From: Bartonella bovis 91-4
GTDB lineage: Bacteria; Pseudomonadota; Alphaproteobacteria; Rhizobiales; Rhizobiaceae
Reading direction: 5' to 3'
DNA: 64,000 nt
Assembly (NCBI RefSeq): GCF_000384965.1
Contig: NZ_CM001844.1
Location: 345,341 to 409,340, forward strand
Positions within the stretch are counted from its first letter, which is position 1, and every line of letters begins with the position of its first letter. The position numbers were made by a program, and so were the translations under genes. The notes under the pieces are model-generated. The model saw only the letters and a program-made list of their open reading frames with translations. It was not told the DNA's origin and ran no database searches. This document shows, piece by piece, positions 53,125-63,879 of this stretch.

Positions 53125-55842
53125 CTATATGAAGGAGCCATGACAATGTTTATATTTTTTTCCTGAGTTGCAGGGACAAAGCTCATTGCGTCCAATTTTT
53201 CCCCATGTGGTTGGATTATTGGGGTTACGTTCGGCTGGATCAACAAATCTATTTTCTTGTGTTCGAGCCCATAAGAAGGTATCATTTTTTTCATTTTGAT
53301 TATCAGAAGAAGAATGGCCAGTATGGGGTTGCACAGGTTTTGTTGGTTCTATAGGTTGTTGAATAACCTCAAAACGTGTGAGTTTAGAAATAGCATTTCT
53401 ACGTAGGTTTTTGAGCATGGTTTGAAAGAGTTCAAATGCTTCTGTTTTATATTCATTGAGAGGATCTCGTTGGGCATATCCACGAAAACCAATAATAGAG
53501 CGTAAATGATCTAAATTAACCAGATGTTCACGCCATAACGTGTCAATTGTTTCAAGCAATATAGCTTTATGAAAGTAAGCCATAATTTCTGGACGATATT
53601 GTTCAGTGCGCTCATTTTCAAGTTTGGTAACAGCTTCTAATACACGTTCGAAAATTTTCTCTTCAGCAACTCCATCTTCTTTTACCCACTCTTCCACTGG
53701 CAGTTCAAGATTAAAAAGCTGATGAAGTTCTTTTTGCAAAGCTTTCGTATTCCATTTTTCAGAATATGTTCCAGATGGAATGTAGGTTTCTACCAAATTA
53801 TCAACAACTTCATGTCGCATTTCACTAATTGTTTCCATCAAATTTTCTGCATTCATAATCTCCATGCGTTGCTCAAAAATAACTTTGCGTTGATCATTCA
53901 TCACATTGTCATATTTTAACAAATTTTTACGGATTTCAAAGTTTCGTGCTTCAACTTTTTTCTGAGCTTTTTCAAGTGCTTTATTAATCCATGGGTGGAT
54001 AATGGCTTCATCTTCTCTCAATCCGAGTTTTTGGAGTACGCTATCCATACGGTCGGATCCAAAGATACGCATAAGATCGTCTTGAAGTGAGAGAAAGAAT
54101 TTTGAACGACCTGGATCACCTTGGCGTCCAGAACGACCACGAAGCTGATTGTCAATACGACGACTTTCATGGCGTTCAGTAGCAAGGACATAAAGACCGC
54201 CAGCAGATAATGCTTTTTCTTTAAGTTGCTTGACGTCTTTTATAATTTCTTCAATTCTAGCAGTTCGTTCTGCTCCTTCAGGAATATCCTGCAGTTCTTG
54301 TCGAATTCGCATCTCAACATTGCCACCAAGCTGTATGTCGGTACCGCGACCTGCCATATTTGTTGCGATGGTTAATGCTCCAGGAACACCAGCTTGCGCG
54401 ATAATATATGCTTCTTGTTCATGGTAGCGGGCATTTAAAACTTTAAAGTTGGTAATGCCTTCTTTGCGTAAACGTTCTGCTAGTTGTTCTGATTTTTCAA
54501 TAGAAGTAGTACCTACAAGGATAGGCTGTCCTTTTTCGTGTGCTTGACGAATATCACGGATAATGGCACGATATTTCTCTTCTGCTGTTCGATAGATTTC
54601 ATCATCTTCATCAAGACGCTGTACTGGAAGATTGGTAGGGATTTCAACAACTTCAAGGCCATAGATATTATTGAATTCTTCAGCTTCTGTTACAGCAGTT
54701 CCAGTCATACCAGACAATTTTTTATACATACGGAAATAATTTTGAAAAGTAATAGATGCTAATGTCTGATTTTCTGGTTGAATGGCTACATGTTCTTTGG
54801 CTTCTAGTGCTTGATGCAAACCTTCAGAATAACGCCGTCCTGGCATCATACGGCCTGTAAATTCGTCAATGATGATGATTTCGCCATTACGAACAATATA
54901 ATCTTTGTCCTGGATAAATAGTTTATGAGCTTTTAAGGCATTGTTGATATGGTGAACAGTAGCGACATTTTCTATGTCATAAAGACTTCCACTTTTAAGA
55001 AGTCCGGCTTGTTTGAGCATTTTTTCAATTTTTTCAGTACCGGTTTCGGTAAAGATTGTTGTTTTTTGTTTTTCATCTATTTCGTAGTCTTCTGGAGTTA
55101 GAGAAGAAATAAATGTATCAATAAGATTATAGAAGTCGGTACGATCTTCTAGAGGACCGGAAATAATAAGAGGGGTACGTGCTTCATCTATAAGGATTGA
55201 GTCAACTTCATCGATAATTGCATAGTGATGTTCACGCTGGACCATTTGGTCGCGATTAAAGGTCATATTATCGCGTAAATAATCAAAGCCCAATTCATTA
55301 TTTGTCGCATAAGTAATGTCACACGCATAGGCTGCTCGGCGAGCATCACTATCGAGATCATGCAGAATAACACCTGTGCTTAGCCCCAAAAAGCCGTAAA
55401 TTTTGCTCATTGCTTCAGCGTCACGACTAGCGAGATAATCGTTCACAGTAACAACATGAACGCCTTTTCCCTCTAATGCATTGAGGTAAACTGGCAAAGT
55501 TGCCATTAATGTTTTACCTTCACCGGTACGCATTTCAGCGATGCCTCGGTCATGAAGAACCATTCCGCCGATGAGTTGTACATCAAAAGGGCGCATGCTA
55601 TAAACACGCTTTGCTGCTTCACGGACAGTTGCAAAAGCTTCCACTAAAAGAGAATCAACAGTTTCACCTTCGGTTAATCTTTTACGGAATTCACTAGTTT
55701 TTTTGCAAAGCTGTGTATCACTTAATTTTTGGAATTGCTCTTCTAACGCATTAATTTGTACAACTTTTTGGCGAAAAGTTTTGATACGACGTTCATGAGT
55801 CGAACCAAAAAGTTTGCGTACAAAAACACCTAAATTGACCAT
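53125..55842 (-). CDS. secA: Preprotein translocase ATPase SecA
   Basis: The motor of Sec export at the inner membrane. Walker A is in [14 protein letters not shown] near residue 105, Walker B in [20 protein letters not shown] near 212, the IRA2/HSD region follows, and the C-terminal zinc motif is [16 protein letters not shown]. 905 residues is normal, with [19 protein letters not shown] at the start. Upstream (55843-56258) lies the divergent promoter region shared with the ppiC gene. Confidence 0.97.
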   Translation of the reverse strand: MVNLGVFVRKLFGSTHERRIKTFRQKVVQINALEEQFQKLSDTQLCKKTSEFRKRLTEGETVDSLLVEAFATVREAAKRVYSMRPFDVQLIGGMVLHDRGIAEMRTGEGKTLMATLPVYLNALEGKGVHVVTVNDYLASRDAEAMSKIYGFLGLSTGVILHDLDSDARRAAYACDITYATNNELGFDYLRDNMTFNRDQMVQREHHYAIIDEVDSILIDEARTPLIISGPLEDRTDFYNLIDTFISSLTPEDYEIDEKQKTTIFTETGTEKIEKMLKQAGLLKSGSLYDIENVATVHHINNALKAHKLFIQDKDYIVRNGEIIIIDEFTGRMMPGRRYSEGLHQALEAKEHVAIQPENQTLASITFQNYFRMYKKLSGMTGTAVTEAEEFNNIYGLEVVEIPTNLPVQRLDEDDEIYRTAEEKYRAIIRDIRQAHEKGQPILVGTTSIEKSEQLAERLRKEGITNFKVLNARYHEQEAYIIAQAGVPGALTIATNMAGRGTDIQLGGNVEMRIRQELQDIPEGAERTARIEEIIKDVKQLKEKALSAGGLYVLATERHESRRIDNQLRGRSGRQGDPGRSKFFLSLQDDLMRIFGSDRMDSVLQKLGLREDEAIIHPWINKALEKAQKKVEARNFEIRKNLLKYDNVMNDQRKVIFEQRMEIMNAENLMETISEMRHEVVDNLVETYIPSGTYSEKWNTKALQKELHQLFNLELPVEEWVKEDGVAEEKIFERVLEAVTKLENERTEQYRPEIMAYFHKAILLETIDTLWREHLVNLDHLRSIIGFRGYAQRDPLNEYKTEAFELFQTMLKNLRRNAISKLTRFEVIQQPIEPTKPVQPHTGHSSSDNQNEKNDTFLWARTQENRFVDPAERNPNNPTTWGKIGRNELCPCNSGKKYKHCHGSFI

Positions 55843-56258
55843 TTCTGGTCCTTTCTTTTATTTATTACCTTGCGGTTGGTCGCTTCAATATTTCAAATAA
55901 TTGTCCTAATTTTTGTATCTCTTAGAGGTACTTGATACAATAAATGTGGGTAGTATTATCATATTTCTAGTAGAATAACTTCTTTATATTTAAATTTTAT
56001 AATAGAGATAAAAGGCTAAATTCATTGTGTCAACTTTAGGAATACTATTTAATTGATAGAATATAGAATGATTTGGGGTATAATATGACATTTTTCACTA
56101 TTGATTATGGTGTATATTATCTGAGTAAAATAAGCTAAAAGGATAAATTCTGTGTTTTTTAGACAAAATTGCTAATTTATTTATTATGTTAAAGATTAAA
56201 GTGCTATGATAAAAAAATTGAAGCCTGGAAATGCATTCATTCTTAGAGGAGTATATTT
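55843..56258. other. Gene-free stretch between secA and ppiC
   Basis: AT-rich divergent promoter region for the minus-strand secA and the plus-strand ppiC gene. I see no coding frame, RNA gene or clear hairpin. Confidence 0.5.
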
Positions 56259-57209
56259 ATGAAATTCAAATTAACAACGCTCTTTGTGACAACAACTTTA
56301 TTGGTAGGCACAAGTTTGAGTGTAATGGCTCAAGATCACGTAAAGTCTGTACCGAATGACTTGAATACTTTGAAGAAAGCTTCTGAAAAATCAGTTGCAC
56401 CTTCTCATGTTATGGCTATTATTAATGGGAAAAGTATTACAGCGGGGGAATTAGACGAGTTAGCACTTGAAATAAATCCTAATTTAGCGCGTCTTTCTGA
56501 TGAACAACGCCGTATAACAGTTTTAAAAGCCTATTTAGATATGCAAGCGCTTGCTAAAGCAGCAATTGAGGAAGGTATCGATAAGACAGAAGTTTATAAT
56601 AAACGCATGGTTATTATGCGTGATAATGTTCTTCAGCAGCTTTATTTTAAACAGATGGTTGTTGATAAGATTAAAGATACTGATTTACAAGCTCTTTATG
56701 ATAAGGAAGTTGCTGCTTTGCCTAAAGAAGATGAGGTTAAAGCGCGTCATATTTTGGTCAAAACGAAGGAAGAAGCAGAAGCTATTATTAAGCGTTTAAA
56801 GAAGGGTGAAAATTTTGAAGAGATTGCAAAAAAATATTCAACAGATGGTTCGGCTTCTGTTGGTGGTGATCTCGGTTATTTTAGTTATGGTCAAATGGTT
56901 AAACCCTTTGAAGATGCTGCATTTGGTTTGAAAGTTGGTGAATACACTAAAAAACCCGTTGAAAGTCCATTTGGGTGGCATATTATCAAAGTGGAAGATC
57001 GTCGCCTCAAACAACCTCCTGCATTTGATGATGTTAAAGAGGTATTACGTACACAGATTATGAAAGATCGTTATCATACACTAATTACCGATTTACGTAA
57101 TAAGGTAGATGTGAAATATCCTGATTCTCACATTGCAAAACTCATGCAATCGCTTAATGAAAATAACGCAGCCCTTCCAGGTGAAACATCTAATGAAGAA
57201 GAGGAATAA
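56259..57209 (+). CDS. Periplasmic peptidyl-prolyl isomerase (PpiC/parvulin type)
   Basis: A SurA-like folding helper in the periplasm. The signal peptide is residues 1-24 (LTTLFVTTTLLVGTSLSVMAQ). An N-terminal helical chaperone part precedes the parvulin domain at about 155-255, recognised by VKARHILVKTKEEAEAII, YSTDGSASVGGDLGYF and ESPFGWHIIKVEDRR. It ends in an acidic tail (TSNEEEE). AGAGGAG-like Shine-Dalgarno precedes the ATG. Synteny with secA and argJ is typical of Rhizobiales. Confidence 0.92.
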   Translation: MKFKLTTLFVTTTLLVGTSLSVMAQDHVKSVPNDLNTLKKASEKSVAPSHVMAIINGKSITAGELDELALEINPNLARLSDEQRRITVLKAYLDMQALAKAAIEEGIDKTEVYNKRMVIMRDNVLQQLYFKQMVVDKIKDTDLQALYDKEVAALPKEDEVKARHILVKTKEEAEAIIKRLKKGENFEEIAKKYSTDGSASVGGDLGYFSYGQMVKPFEDAAFGLKVGEYTKKPVESPFGWHIIKVEDRRLKQPPAFDDVKEVLRTQIMKDRYHTLITDLRNKVDVKYPDSHIAKLMQSLNENNAALPGETSNEEEE

Positions 57210-57310
57210 TACCTTTTCAGTCTGGGTTATTTGATGTTCTTTCTTTTTCAAAAATTTCAGCAGTTATTTAATTGCGTGAGATTTTATTGATTCTGACGGG
57301 AAAGCACGTA

Positions 57311-58549
57311 ATGGCTGTACAGATATCGCCTTTATCTCCCAAAACAATACAAGAGCTTCCACCATTATCGGGTGTACGGATGGCAACGGCAGAAGCTGGG
57401 ATTAAATATAAGAATCGTACAGATCTTCTCTTAATTGTATTTGATGAACCAGCAAATGTGGCAGGTGTTTTTACACGTTCTAAATGTCCGTCTTCTTCTG
57501 TGGATCACTGTCGTGCGTCGCTTTCTCATGGAGTTGCAAGGGGTGTTGTTGTTAATTCTGGAAATGCAAATGCTTTCACAGGGCGTAAAGGTAAACAAAC
57601 AACAGATGCGATAGCACACACTGCAGCAAGAGTCTTAGAGGCTAGAGAAAATGAAATTTTTTTAGCTTCTACTGGTGTTATTGGCGAATTAATGGATGCG
57701 TCTTGTTTATTAAATCTTTTGCCCAATATGGCTGCTGAAGCAAAAGAAGAAAATTGGTTAGAGGCTGCAAAAGCTATTATGACAACTGATACTTTTCCAA
57801 AGCTTGCAACGCGCCAATTTGACTTTGGAGGGGAAGTGGTCACCATTAATGGAATTGCAAAAGGTTCTGGTATGATTGCTCCAGATATGGCAACAATGCT
57901 TTCTTTTGTAGTCACTGATGCAGCAATTTCTTCAGATGTACTTCAATCTATGTTATCAGAGGCAGTTCAGGGATCTTTCAATTCGATTACTGTTGATAGT
58001 GATACTTCAACATCGGATACATTGATGGTATTTGCAACAGGAAAAGCAAAAGGCAACTCCCTTTATCTGACGAGTAAATCAGATCCGCGTTATAAGACAT
58101 TTACAAAGCAATTGAGTGAGTTTTTGCATGAACTTGCATTACAAGTTGTTTGTGATGGTGAGGGGGCTCGTCATTTGATTGAAGTTAGTGTAATTGGCGC
58201 CACAACGAATAGTGCCGCTAAAAGCATTGCTCTGTCAATTGCAAATTCACCACTTGTAAAAACGGCTATTGCAGGTGAAGATGCTAATTGGGGGCGGGTG
58301 GTTATGGCGGTTGGTAAAGCTGGTGTTGAAGCAAACCGCGATCTCTTAACAATTTGGTTTGGTGAACATCGTGTGGCTGTCAATGGAGAGCGTGATCCTG
58401 ATTATAGTGAAGAGATGATTAGCGCTTATATGAAAGGTCAATACATTACGATTCGTGTTGATATCGGTCTTGGAAGTGGTAAAGCGATAGTTTGGTCTTG
58501 CGATTTAACGAAAGAATATGTTGCAATTAATGGCGACTATAGAAGTTAA
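57311..58549 (+). CDS. argJ: Bifunctional ornithine acetyltransferase/N-acetylglutamate synthase
   Basis: Recycles acetyl groups in arginine biosynthesis. It is made as one chain that cuts itself between Ala and Thr in the motif [13 protein letters not shown] (about residue 195), giving alpha and beta subunits. [13 protein letters not shown] sits just before it, and [16 protein letters not shown] is the C-terminal active-site region. I chose ATG 57311 ([17 protein letters not shown]), 412 residues; the frame extends to 57272 without family similarity. Confidence 0.95.
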   Translation: MAVQISPLSPKTIQELPPLSGVRMATAEAGIKYKNRTDLLLIVFDEPANVAGVFTRSKCPSSSVDHCRASLSHGVARGVVVNSGNANAFTGRKGKQTTDAIAHTAARVLEARENEIFLASTGVIGELMDASCLLNLLPNMAAEAKEENWLEAAKAIMTTDTFPKLATRQFDFGGEVVTINGIAKGSGMIAPDMATMLSFVVTDAAISSDVLQSMLSEAVQGSFNSITVDSDTSTSDTLMVFATGKAKGNSLYLTSKSDPRYKTFTKQLSEFLHELALQVVCDGEGARHLIEVSVIGATTNSAAKSIALSIANSPLVKTAIAGEDANWGRVVMAVGKAGVEANRDLLTIWFGEHRVAVNGERDPDYSEEMISAYMKGQYITIRVDIGLGSGKAIVWSCDLTKEYVAINGDYRS

Positions 58550-58682
58550 TTGATGTAATATAAACTCAGATATTAAGTGTATGTTCTCTTTTAATTATTA
58601 GATACTCAAACTTTTTGATTCTTTAGGTGGGGGTATAATAAAAGAGGTTAAATGTGTGTTATATTACTGGTGGAGACAAGTA

Positions 58683-59096
58683 ATGCAGATAAAACGTTCA
58701 CTTCTTCTTGTCGTTGCATGTGCATTGTTGGATAAGGATGATCGAGTTTTACTTGCAAAAAGACCTCCAGGGAAGTCAATGAGTGGTTTGTGGGAATTTC
58801 CTGGCGGAAAGATTGAAGAGGCGGAAACACCAGAGGAATCATTGATTCGTGAATTAAAGGAGGAGCTTGGTATTCATGTTCAGATAAATGATTTTTTACC
58901 TTTAACATTTGCAAGCCATAGCTATGAAACATTTCATTTATTAATGCCATTTTATATATGTCGTCATTATAAGGGTATCCCTCAAGGGCAAGAAGGGCAA
59001 AATTTAAAATGGATTTTTATTAACGATCTTGATAAATATCCTATGCCTGATGCTGATAAGCCATTAGTGCAGGTGTTGAAAAATTTTCTTCTGTAA
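58683..59096 (+). CDS. mutT: 8-oxo-dGTP diphosphatase MutT
   Basis: Removes oxidised dGTP from the nucleotide pool. The Nudix box is GGKIEEAETPEESLIREL then KEELGI at about residues 39-61. 137 residues. ATG 58683 has GGTGGAGA upstream; a longer frame from 58656 has a poor start. It lies after argJ, as in other Rhizobiales, with 133 bases between. Confidence 0.93.
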   Translation: MQIKRSLLLVVACALLDKDDRVLLAKRPPGKSMSGLWEFPGGKIEEAETPEESLIRELKEELGIHVQINDFLPLTFASHSYETFHLLMPFYICRHYKGIPQGQEGQNLKWIFINDLDKYPMPDADKPLVQVLKNFLL

Positions 59097-59556
59097 TATG
59101 TTTATGAATGGAGAAAATATTGAAAAATGGATATTTTGTTCATTAAATATTTTGATAAAAGGAGACTTTAGATAGTTCTACCTCCGAAAAGGTGTTTTGT
59201 GAAACTATCCTAAAGTATTTGCTTATTTCTTTAAGGGCAATTGTTCAATCATTACAGTGATGCACTTGTATATCGTTTTTCATTGAGGATGCGGCAGTAG
59301 TTGCGTTTAGCTTATTCTTTATGAAGAAATATTATATTTTTTAGAATAGAATTTTGCGGATATGTAAAAATCAGCTTATTTATTTTCTATTTTTTATATC
59401 TATGAATAGCTGAAAATCCGTTTCTGGCTTATAACTAAGAAAAATAATGATTTTGTAAAACTGTAGTAAGCTCTATATTTTTCAACTATTACGAATGAAT
59501 TTTAAATTATATATTATTTTTAAATATAAAGTACAAAAAAATAGTAGGCATAAGCA
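59097..59556. other. Gene-free stretch before the cystine transporter
   Basis: No coding frame of note. It contains the large hairpin listed separately at 59165-59216 and AT-rich sequence leading to a weak Shine-Dalgarno (AGTAGG) before 59557. Confidence 0.5.
59165..59216 (+). repeat. Large two-tier inverted repeat / hairpin
   Basis: ACTTTAG-ATAGTT at 59165-59177 pairs with AACTATCCTAAAGT at 59203-59216 with one bulged base; an inner ACCT (59180-59183) and AGGT (59190-59193) pair inside the loop. It lies 68 bases after mutT. It could be a terminator without a U-run, or a structured small RNA. Confidence 0.5.
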
Positions 59557-60912
59557 ATGACATTTAATTTTTTTATTAATTTATTTCTATTTATTATTTT
59601 TTTATTATTGCTTTCTCAAAGTAAAAAAATCAAATGGGGTTTTGCGCTACGTGTTATGTTGGGTCTTATTGTTGGCTTGATTTTTGGAAGTACTTTGCAG
59701 TTTATTTATGGGGAAGGTGAGTCGACGCTGTTAAAGTCTGTTGAATGGTTTAACATTGTTGGAAATGGTTATCTATTATTGTTGCAAATGATTGTTATGC
59801 CATTAGTGTTTATCTCTATCGTTTCAGCAGTAGCGCATTTGCATTCTTCTTATGCTGTTAGCAGAATTAGTATAGTAACAATTTCAATATTACTTTTTAC
59901 AACGTGTATTTCAGCATTGGTTGGTATTTTTGTGGTTAACTTTTTTGGATTAACAGCAAATGGTTTGGCACATGGAGGGAAGGATATATCTGCTGTTCTT
60001 GGGGAAAATACTTTTCAAGTTGGAGAAATAAATGTACCAGAACTAATTTTATCATTTATTCCCCAAAATCCATTTGCTGAGTTAATGGGATCTGAACGTA
60101 CATCGATTATTAGAGTTGTTATTTTTTCGGCATTTTTAGGATCTGCCGTTCTTCTTTTAAAGAAAGAGGATTCAGATAAAGGAGAAAAAGCTCTTTCGTT
60201 TATTCAAGTTATACAGTCTTGGGTTATGCGGTTAGTGCGTATTGTAATTGCGTTAACACCTTATGGTATTTTTGCTCTTATGACTAAAGTGGGGGCAACC
60301 TCAAATGTTACAGATATTTTAAAATTACTAGTTTTTATTGTTGCTTCTTATATTGGTATTATTCTTATGTTTGGAATTCATGGTGTGTTGCTTGGTATAT
60401 CAGGCATTAATCCATTTCGTTTTTTCAAAAAAGTTGTTCCTGTTTTGACATTTGCTTTTAGTAGTCGTTCGAGTACTGCTACTATTCCTTTAAATATTGA
60501 AGCGCAAACGCAGTGGATTGGGGTGCCACAATCAATTGCAAGTTTTGCAGCCTCTTTTGGTGCAACGATTGGTCAAAATGGTTGTGCTGGTCTTTATCCG
60601 GCTATGCTTGCAACTATGATAGCACCATCTGTTGGTATTAATCCTCTCGATCCTATCTGGATTGCTACCCTTGTTGGGGTGGTAACTTTGAGTTCTATTG
60701 GAGTAGCTGGTGTTGGTGGTGGTGCTGTTTTTGCGGCATTAATTGTTTTACCAATTATGGGGCTTCCTATTGCTTTGGTAGCCGTACTTATTTCTGTTGA
60801 ACCTTTAATTGATATGGGGCGTACAGCTCTTAACGTTAATGGTTCAATGTTGGCTGGAGCTATGACAAGTCAAATATTACATACAACAGATAAAAGCATT
60901 TTTGAAAAATAA
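59557..60912 (+). CDS. TcyP-like cystine/dicarboxylate symporter (DAACS family)
   Basis: An inner-membrane symporter of 451 residues with 8-10 hydrophobic segments and the family's re-entrant loops. [19 protein letters not shown] is near residue 77, and [13 protein letters not shown] and [13 protein letters not shown] cover the substrate-binding region. These markers are closer to cystine importers of the TcyP/YdjN type than to DctA. The physiological substrate is inferred. Start ATG 59557 has only a weak Shine-Dalgarno. Confidence 0.85.
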   Translation: MTFNFFINLFLFIIFLLLLSQSKKIKWGFALRVMLGLIVGLIFGSTLQFIYGEGESTLLKSVEWFNIVGNGYLLLLQMIVMPLVFISIVSAVAHLHSSYAVSRISIVTISILLFTTCISALVGIFVVNFFGLTANGLAHGGKDISAVLGENTFQVGEINVPELILSFIPQNPFAELMGSERTSIIRVVIFSAFLGSAVLLLKKEDSDKGEKALSFIQVIQSWVMRLVRIVIALTPYGIFALMTKVGATSNVTDILKLLVFIVASYIGIILMFGIHGVLLGISGINPFRFFKKVVPVLTFAFSSRSSTATIPLNIEAQTQWIGVPQSIASFAASFGATIGQNGCAGLYPAMLATMIAPSVGINPLDPIWIATLVGVVTLSSIGVAGVGGGAVFAALIVLPIMGLPIALVAVLISVEPLIDMGRTALNVNGSMLAGAMTSQILHTTDKSIFEK

Positions 60913-60952
60913 TTTGCTTATTAAACTTATGATTTTTTCATTATAGTTTTGA

Positions 60953-61825
60953 TTATTTTTCTAAGACATCAACAAGAGATATTTGGGCAGAGCCGGGGCG
61001 TAAGGGCCTTTGTTGATTTTGATCAGGGGCCCAGCCGGATAACCATATAAAAGAAAAATGTGCGCGAATGCGACCGTCAGGATCACTAAATTGTTGTGCG
61101 TAGATTTCAGCAGCGCGAAGAAAAAAACGCTTAGATACAGGGCGTTGTGAGCGGTTAATTAATGCATTTTGCATCCCCATAGCTTTAAGGTCATGCATGA
61201 GATCAAACATTGTATTATAGCGTATGGTGATATTTTCGATATCCACTACGGGTATAGCAAAACCAACACGTTGTAAAATAGCTCCTGCATCACGAATATC
61301 AGCAAAAGGATAAATTCTTGGGCTAGCCCCCCCATAAATTTCGAGTTCAGCTTGAAGCAAACTTTCTCGCAATTCTTTTAATGTTCCAGCTCCGGCCATA
61401 ACAGCAAGGAATAAGCCATCTGGTTTAAGAATGTTTTTTATTTGTTTCAAAACACCAGGGGTATCATTAGTCAATTGTAGTGAGAGGAGCGAAACAATAA
61501 GATCGCAATAGTGTGGTGGAAAATCGAGAAATTCTCTATGACGCAAATGAAATTTTTGTTCATGACTTTGTTGGTAAAGAGTATCAGTTTCAACACGTTC
61601 TATAGAACTAATTTTACCAGTTTTTTTTAAAGCTTGTACAGCAAGGCCCGTATGGCTATGTAACTCTAGAGCTAATGTGAATTGACGGTCAACAGTTCTT
61701 AGACGTTTATAGAGATCCTCAGCAACATAGGACAATAAAAAATCACATCTCTCTTTTGCTTTTTTAAAAGCGCGTTTACGAAATTGTTCAATGCGGATAT
61801 GGTCAAAAATAAAAGGATGAGACAT
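60953..61825 (-). CDS. SAM-dependent methyltransferase, BioC/NDUFAF5-like
   Basis: A class I methyltransferase of 290 residues. The glycine-rich SAM loop is replaced by ALELHSHTGLAVQAL, and CDLIVSLLSLQLTNDTPGVLKQI with KPDGLFLAVMAG follows. This loop lacks the usual GxGxG pattern. It is most like the BioC/NDUFAF5 group, but its target cannot be told from the sequence. It is divergent from comF, with about 240 bases between. Confidence 0.75.
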   Translation of the reverse strand: MSHPFIFDHIRIEQFRKRAFKKAKERCDFLLSYVAEDLYKRLRTVDRQFTLALELHSHTGLAVQALKKTGKISSIERVETDTLYQQSHEQKFHLRHREFLDFPPHYCDLIVSLLSLQLTNDTPGVLKQIKNILKPDGLFLAVMAGAGTLKELRESLLQAELEIYGGASPRIYPFADIRDAGAILQRVGFAIPVVDIENITIRYNTMFDLMHDLKAMGMQNALINRSQRPVSKRFFLRAAEIYAQQFSDPDGRIRAHFSFIWLSGWAPDQNQQRPLRPGSAQISLVDVLEK

Positions 61826-62052
61826 ATCGCTTAGTATTTCCTGTTTTGGGGATAATAGTTTTAAATAGGTTTGTTATTATGCAATGCTATATCAAGCTTA
61901 TGATGAAAAAGGAACGGTGAAATAGCTTGATAAAAATGAATATTTTTGAAAAAATTGAATTTTATAGGTTTTAAAACGTGAAAAAATTGTCTTGTGCTAT
62001 AAAACTATAAAAAATAAACTGATGAAGTGATACTTTTGAAATTTTTTTGAAT

Positions 62053-62061
62053 GGGGGGGGG
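62053..62061 (+). repeat. Nine-G homopolymer at the comF ribosome binding site
   Basis: Nine consecutive G bases end two bases before the comF ATG (62064) and form its purine-rich upstream sequence. An ATG at 62051 precedes the tract; slippage by one base could bring it into frame with comF. Confidence 0.9.
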
Positions 62062-62063
62062 AT

Positions 62064-62810
62064 ATGTTGGGTAAATTCATTGAGTACTTAATAACAATTT
62101 TATACCCACCGACTTGTCCTGGATGTAAGAAAATTGTTTCTGCTTATAGTACGGTTTGTTCTGATTGTTGGAAAGATTTTCAATTTATTACAAAACCTTA
62201 TTGTCCTATTATGGGGATTCCTTTTGCCCATGATATGGGAGAAGGTTTTCTTAGTGGTGAAGCAATTCAAGCTTCTCCTCCTTTTTCACGTGTTCGCTCG
62301 GCAGTTGTTCATAAGGGATTAGCGCGACTTTTGACAATCCAATTGAAATATGGCGATCGCCTAGAATTAGCATGTTTTATGTCTAATTGGATGCTACTTG
62401 CAGGACGTGAGCTTCTTGATGATTGCGATGTTATTATTCCTATTCCATTGCATTTTCGTCGTTTTTTCTGGCGACGTTATAATCAATCTGCTGAGCTTGC
62501 CCGTTATATTGCAGCAGCACGGAAAAAACCTTTCAAGCCTGGCTGGCTTGTTCGTTGTCGGCATACCCGTCCACAGGTTGGTTTATCTGCTAAGGAACGA
62601 AAACTCAATGTGCAAAGTGCTTTTAAGATACCATATAAAATTAAAAAGCATTTAAAAGGACGTTCCATTTTGCTGATTGATGATGTTTTGACAACAGGTG
62701 TAACTGTAGCAGCTGCTGCTGCAATATTAAAACATGCAGGCGCACAACAAGTTGATGTATTGACATTTTCGCGTGTATTGAAAGACGTTTCTGTTTTGTC
62801 TCACTCTTGA
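62064..62810 (+). CDS. comF: ComF-family phosphoribosyltransferase-like protein
   Basis: A 248-residue ComF/GntX-type protein. A Cys-rich N-terminus with CPGC and CSDC (likely zinc ribbon, about residues 19-36) precedes a phosphoribosyltransferase domain with PRPP motif ILLIDDVLTTGVT at about residue 212. PIPLHFRRFFWRRYNQS is the typical central stretch. The role is DNA uptake in naturally competent bacteria and unknown in others. Its ribosome binding site is a G9 tract. grxC follows 43 bases later. Confidence 0.9.
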   Translation: MLGKFIEYLITILYPPTCPGCKKIVSAYSTVCSDCWKDFQFITKPYCPIMGIPFAHDMGEGFLSGEAIQASPPFSRVRSAVVHKGLARLLTIQLKYGDRLELACFMSNWMLLAGRELLDDCDVIIPIPLHFRRFFWRRYNQSAELARYIAAARKKPFKPGWLVRCRHTRPQVGLSAKERKLNVQSAFKIPYKIKKHLKGRSILLIDDVLTTGVTVAAAAAILKHAGAQQVDVLTFSRVLKDVSVLSHS

Positions 62811-62853
62811 GAAGTGATTAAAGATTGATTATATCAGAAGATATTGGAGAAAT

Positions 62854-63114
62854 ATGATGAAAGAGATAACACTTTATACACGTCCCGGTTGTCCCTATTG
62901 CACAAAAGCGCGTACTTTATTTGATAAAAAAGGCGTCAAATATACAGATATTGATGCATCAACTTCCCTTCGTCAACAAATGGTACAGCGAGCGAATGGG
63001 CGTAATACATTTCCTCAAATTTTTATAGGTGATTATCATGTTGGAGGTTGTGATGATCTTTATGCTTTAGATGCTGAGGGTAAACTCGACAGTTTACTCA
63101 AAAGCACTCAATAG
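62854..63114 (+). CDS. grxC: Glutaredoxin 3
   Basis: A thiol-disulfide oxidoreductase of 86 residues using glutathione. The active site CPYC is in TRPGCPYCTKARTLFDK, and FPQIFIGDYHVGGCDDL is the glutathione-binding region. GGAG at 62846-62849 is upstream; ATG 62854 and ATG 62857 are both possible starts. It lies after comF and ends 18 bases before the ubiG stop on the other strand. Confidence 0.95.
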   Translation: MMKEITLYTRPGCPYCTKARTLFDKKGVKYTDIDASTSLRQQMVQRANGRNTFPQIFIGDYHVGGCDDLYALDAEGKLDSLLKSTQ

Positions 63115-63132
63115 TTATTTATTATAGCGTTT

Positions 63133-63879
63133 TTATTCAAACCGTTTTACAAGAAGCATGTAGTTAACGTTCATGTCTTTTGAGCGATTCCAGCTATCAT
63201 TCAATGGATTATAAGTAATGCCAATCTCATCAATAACGGTCAGAGCATTTTGAGATAACAGCTTTTTAAGCTCTTGAGGTTTCAGAAATTTTTTATAGTC
63301 ATGAGTTCCTTTTGGAAGCCAACGTAGAATATATTCAGCGCCAATAATGGCTAGTCCCCAAGCTTTCCATGTACGGTTAAGTGTCGCAACGAACATAAGT
63401 CCTTGTGGTTTGAGCATTCTGGCAGTGGCCGATATGAAGAGATTAACATCGGCAACATGTTCAACAATTTCCATATTGAGGATCACATCAAATTGTTCTT
63501 CTTTATTTGCAAGCGTTTCTGCGGTGGTGGCACGATAGTCAATTGAAAGACCGCTTTGGACTGCATGGGTTTTTGCTACCTCTATATTGGTTTGCGAAGC
63601 ATCGGCTCCTATAATAGTAGCTCCAAGGCGTGCCATTGGCTCACATAACAAACCGCCTCCACAACCAATATCAAGAATCCTCAAACCTTCAAAAGGTGTA
63701 AGGGATATGGGATCGCGATCAAATTCCAGACAGATTTTTTCTTTGATATAAGCAAGGCGTGTTGGATTAAATTGGTGGAGTGGTCGAAATTTGCCTTGTG
63801 GATTCCACCATTCAGAAGCAATTTGTGAAAAATGATCGACTTCACTCTGATCAATCGTAGTATGAGCTTTATTTATCAT
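63133..63879 (-). CDS. ubiG: Ubiquinone biosynthesis O-methyltransferase
   Basis: Performs both O-methylations in ubiquinone synthesis. The SAM motif [20 protein letters not shown] is at about residues 68-87, EMVEHV-like [11 protein letters not shown] at about 135, and [20 protein letters not shown] and [14 protein letters not shown] mark the UbiG C-terminal half. 248 residues is normal. AAGGAG precedes the ATG on the minus strand. The start is close to the window end, and the sequence beyond 63880 holds its promoter. Confidence 0.96.
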   Translation of the reverse strand: MINKAHTTIDQSEVDHFSQIASEWWNPQGKFRPLHQFNPTRLAYIKEKICLEFDRDPISLTPFEGLRILDIGCGGGLLCEPMARLGATIIGADASQTNIEVAKTHAVQSGLSIDYRATTAETLANKEEQFDVILNMEIVEHVADVNLFISATARMLKPQGLMFVATLNRTWKAWGLAIIGAEYILRWLPKGTHDYKKFLKPQELKKLLSQNALTVIDEIGITYNPLNDSWNRSKDMNVNYMLLVKRFE

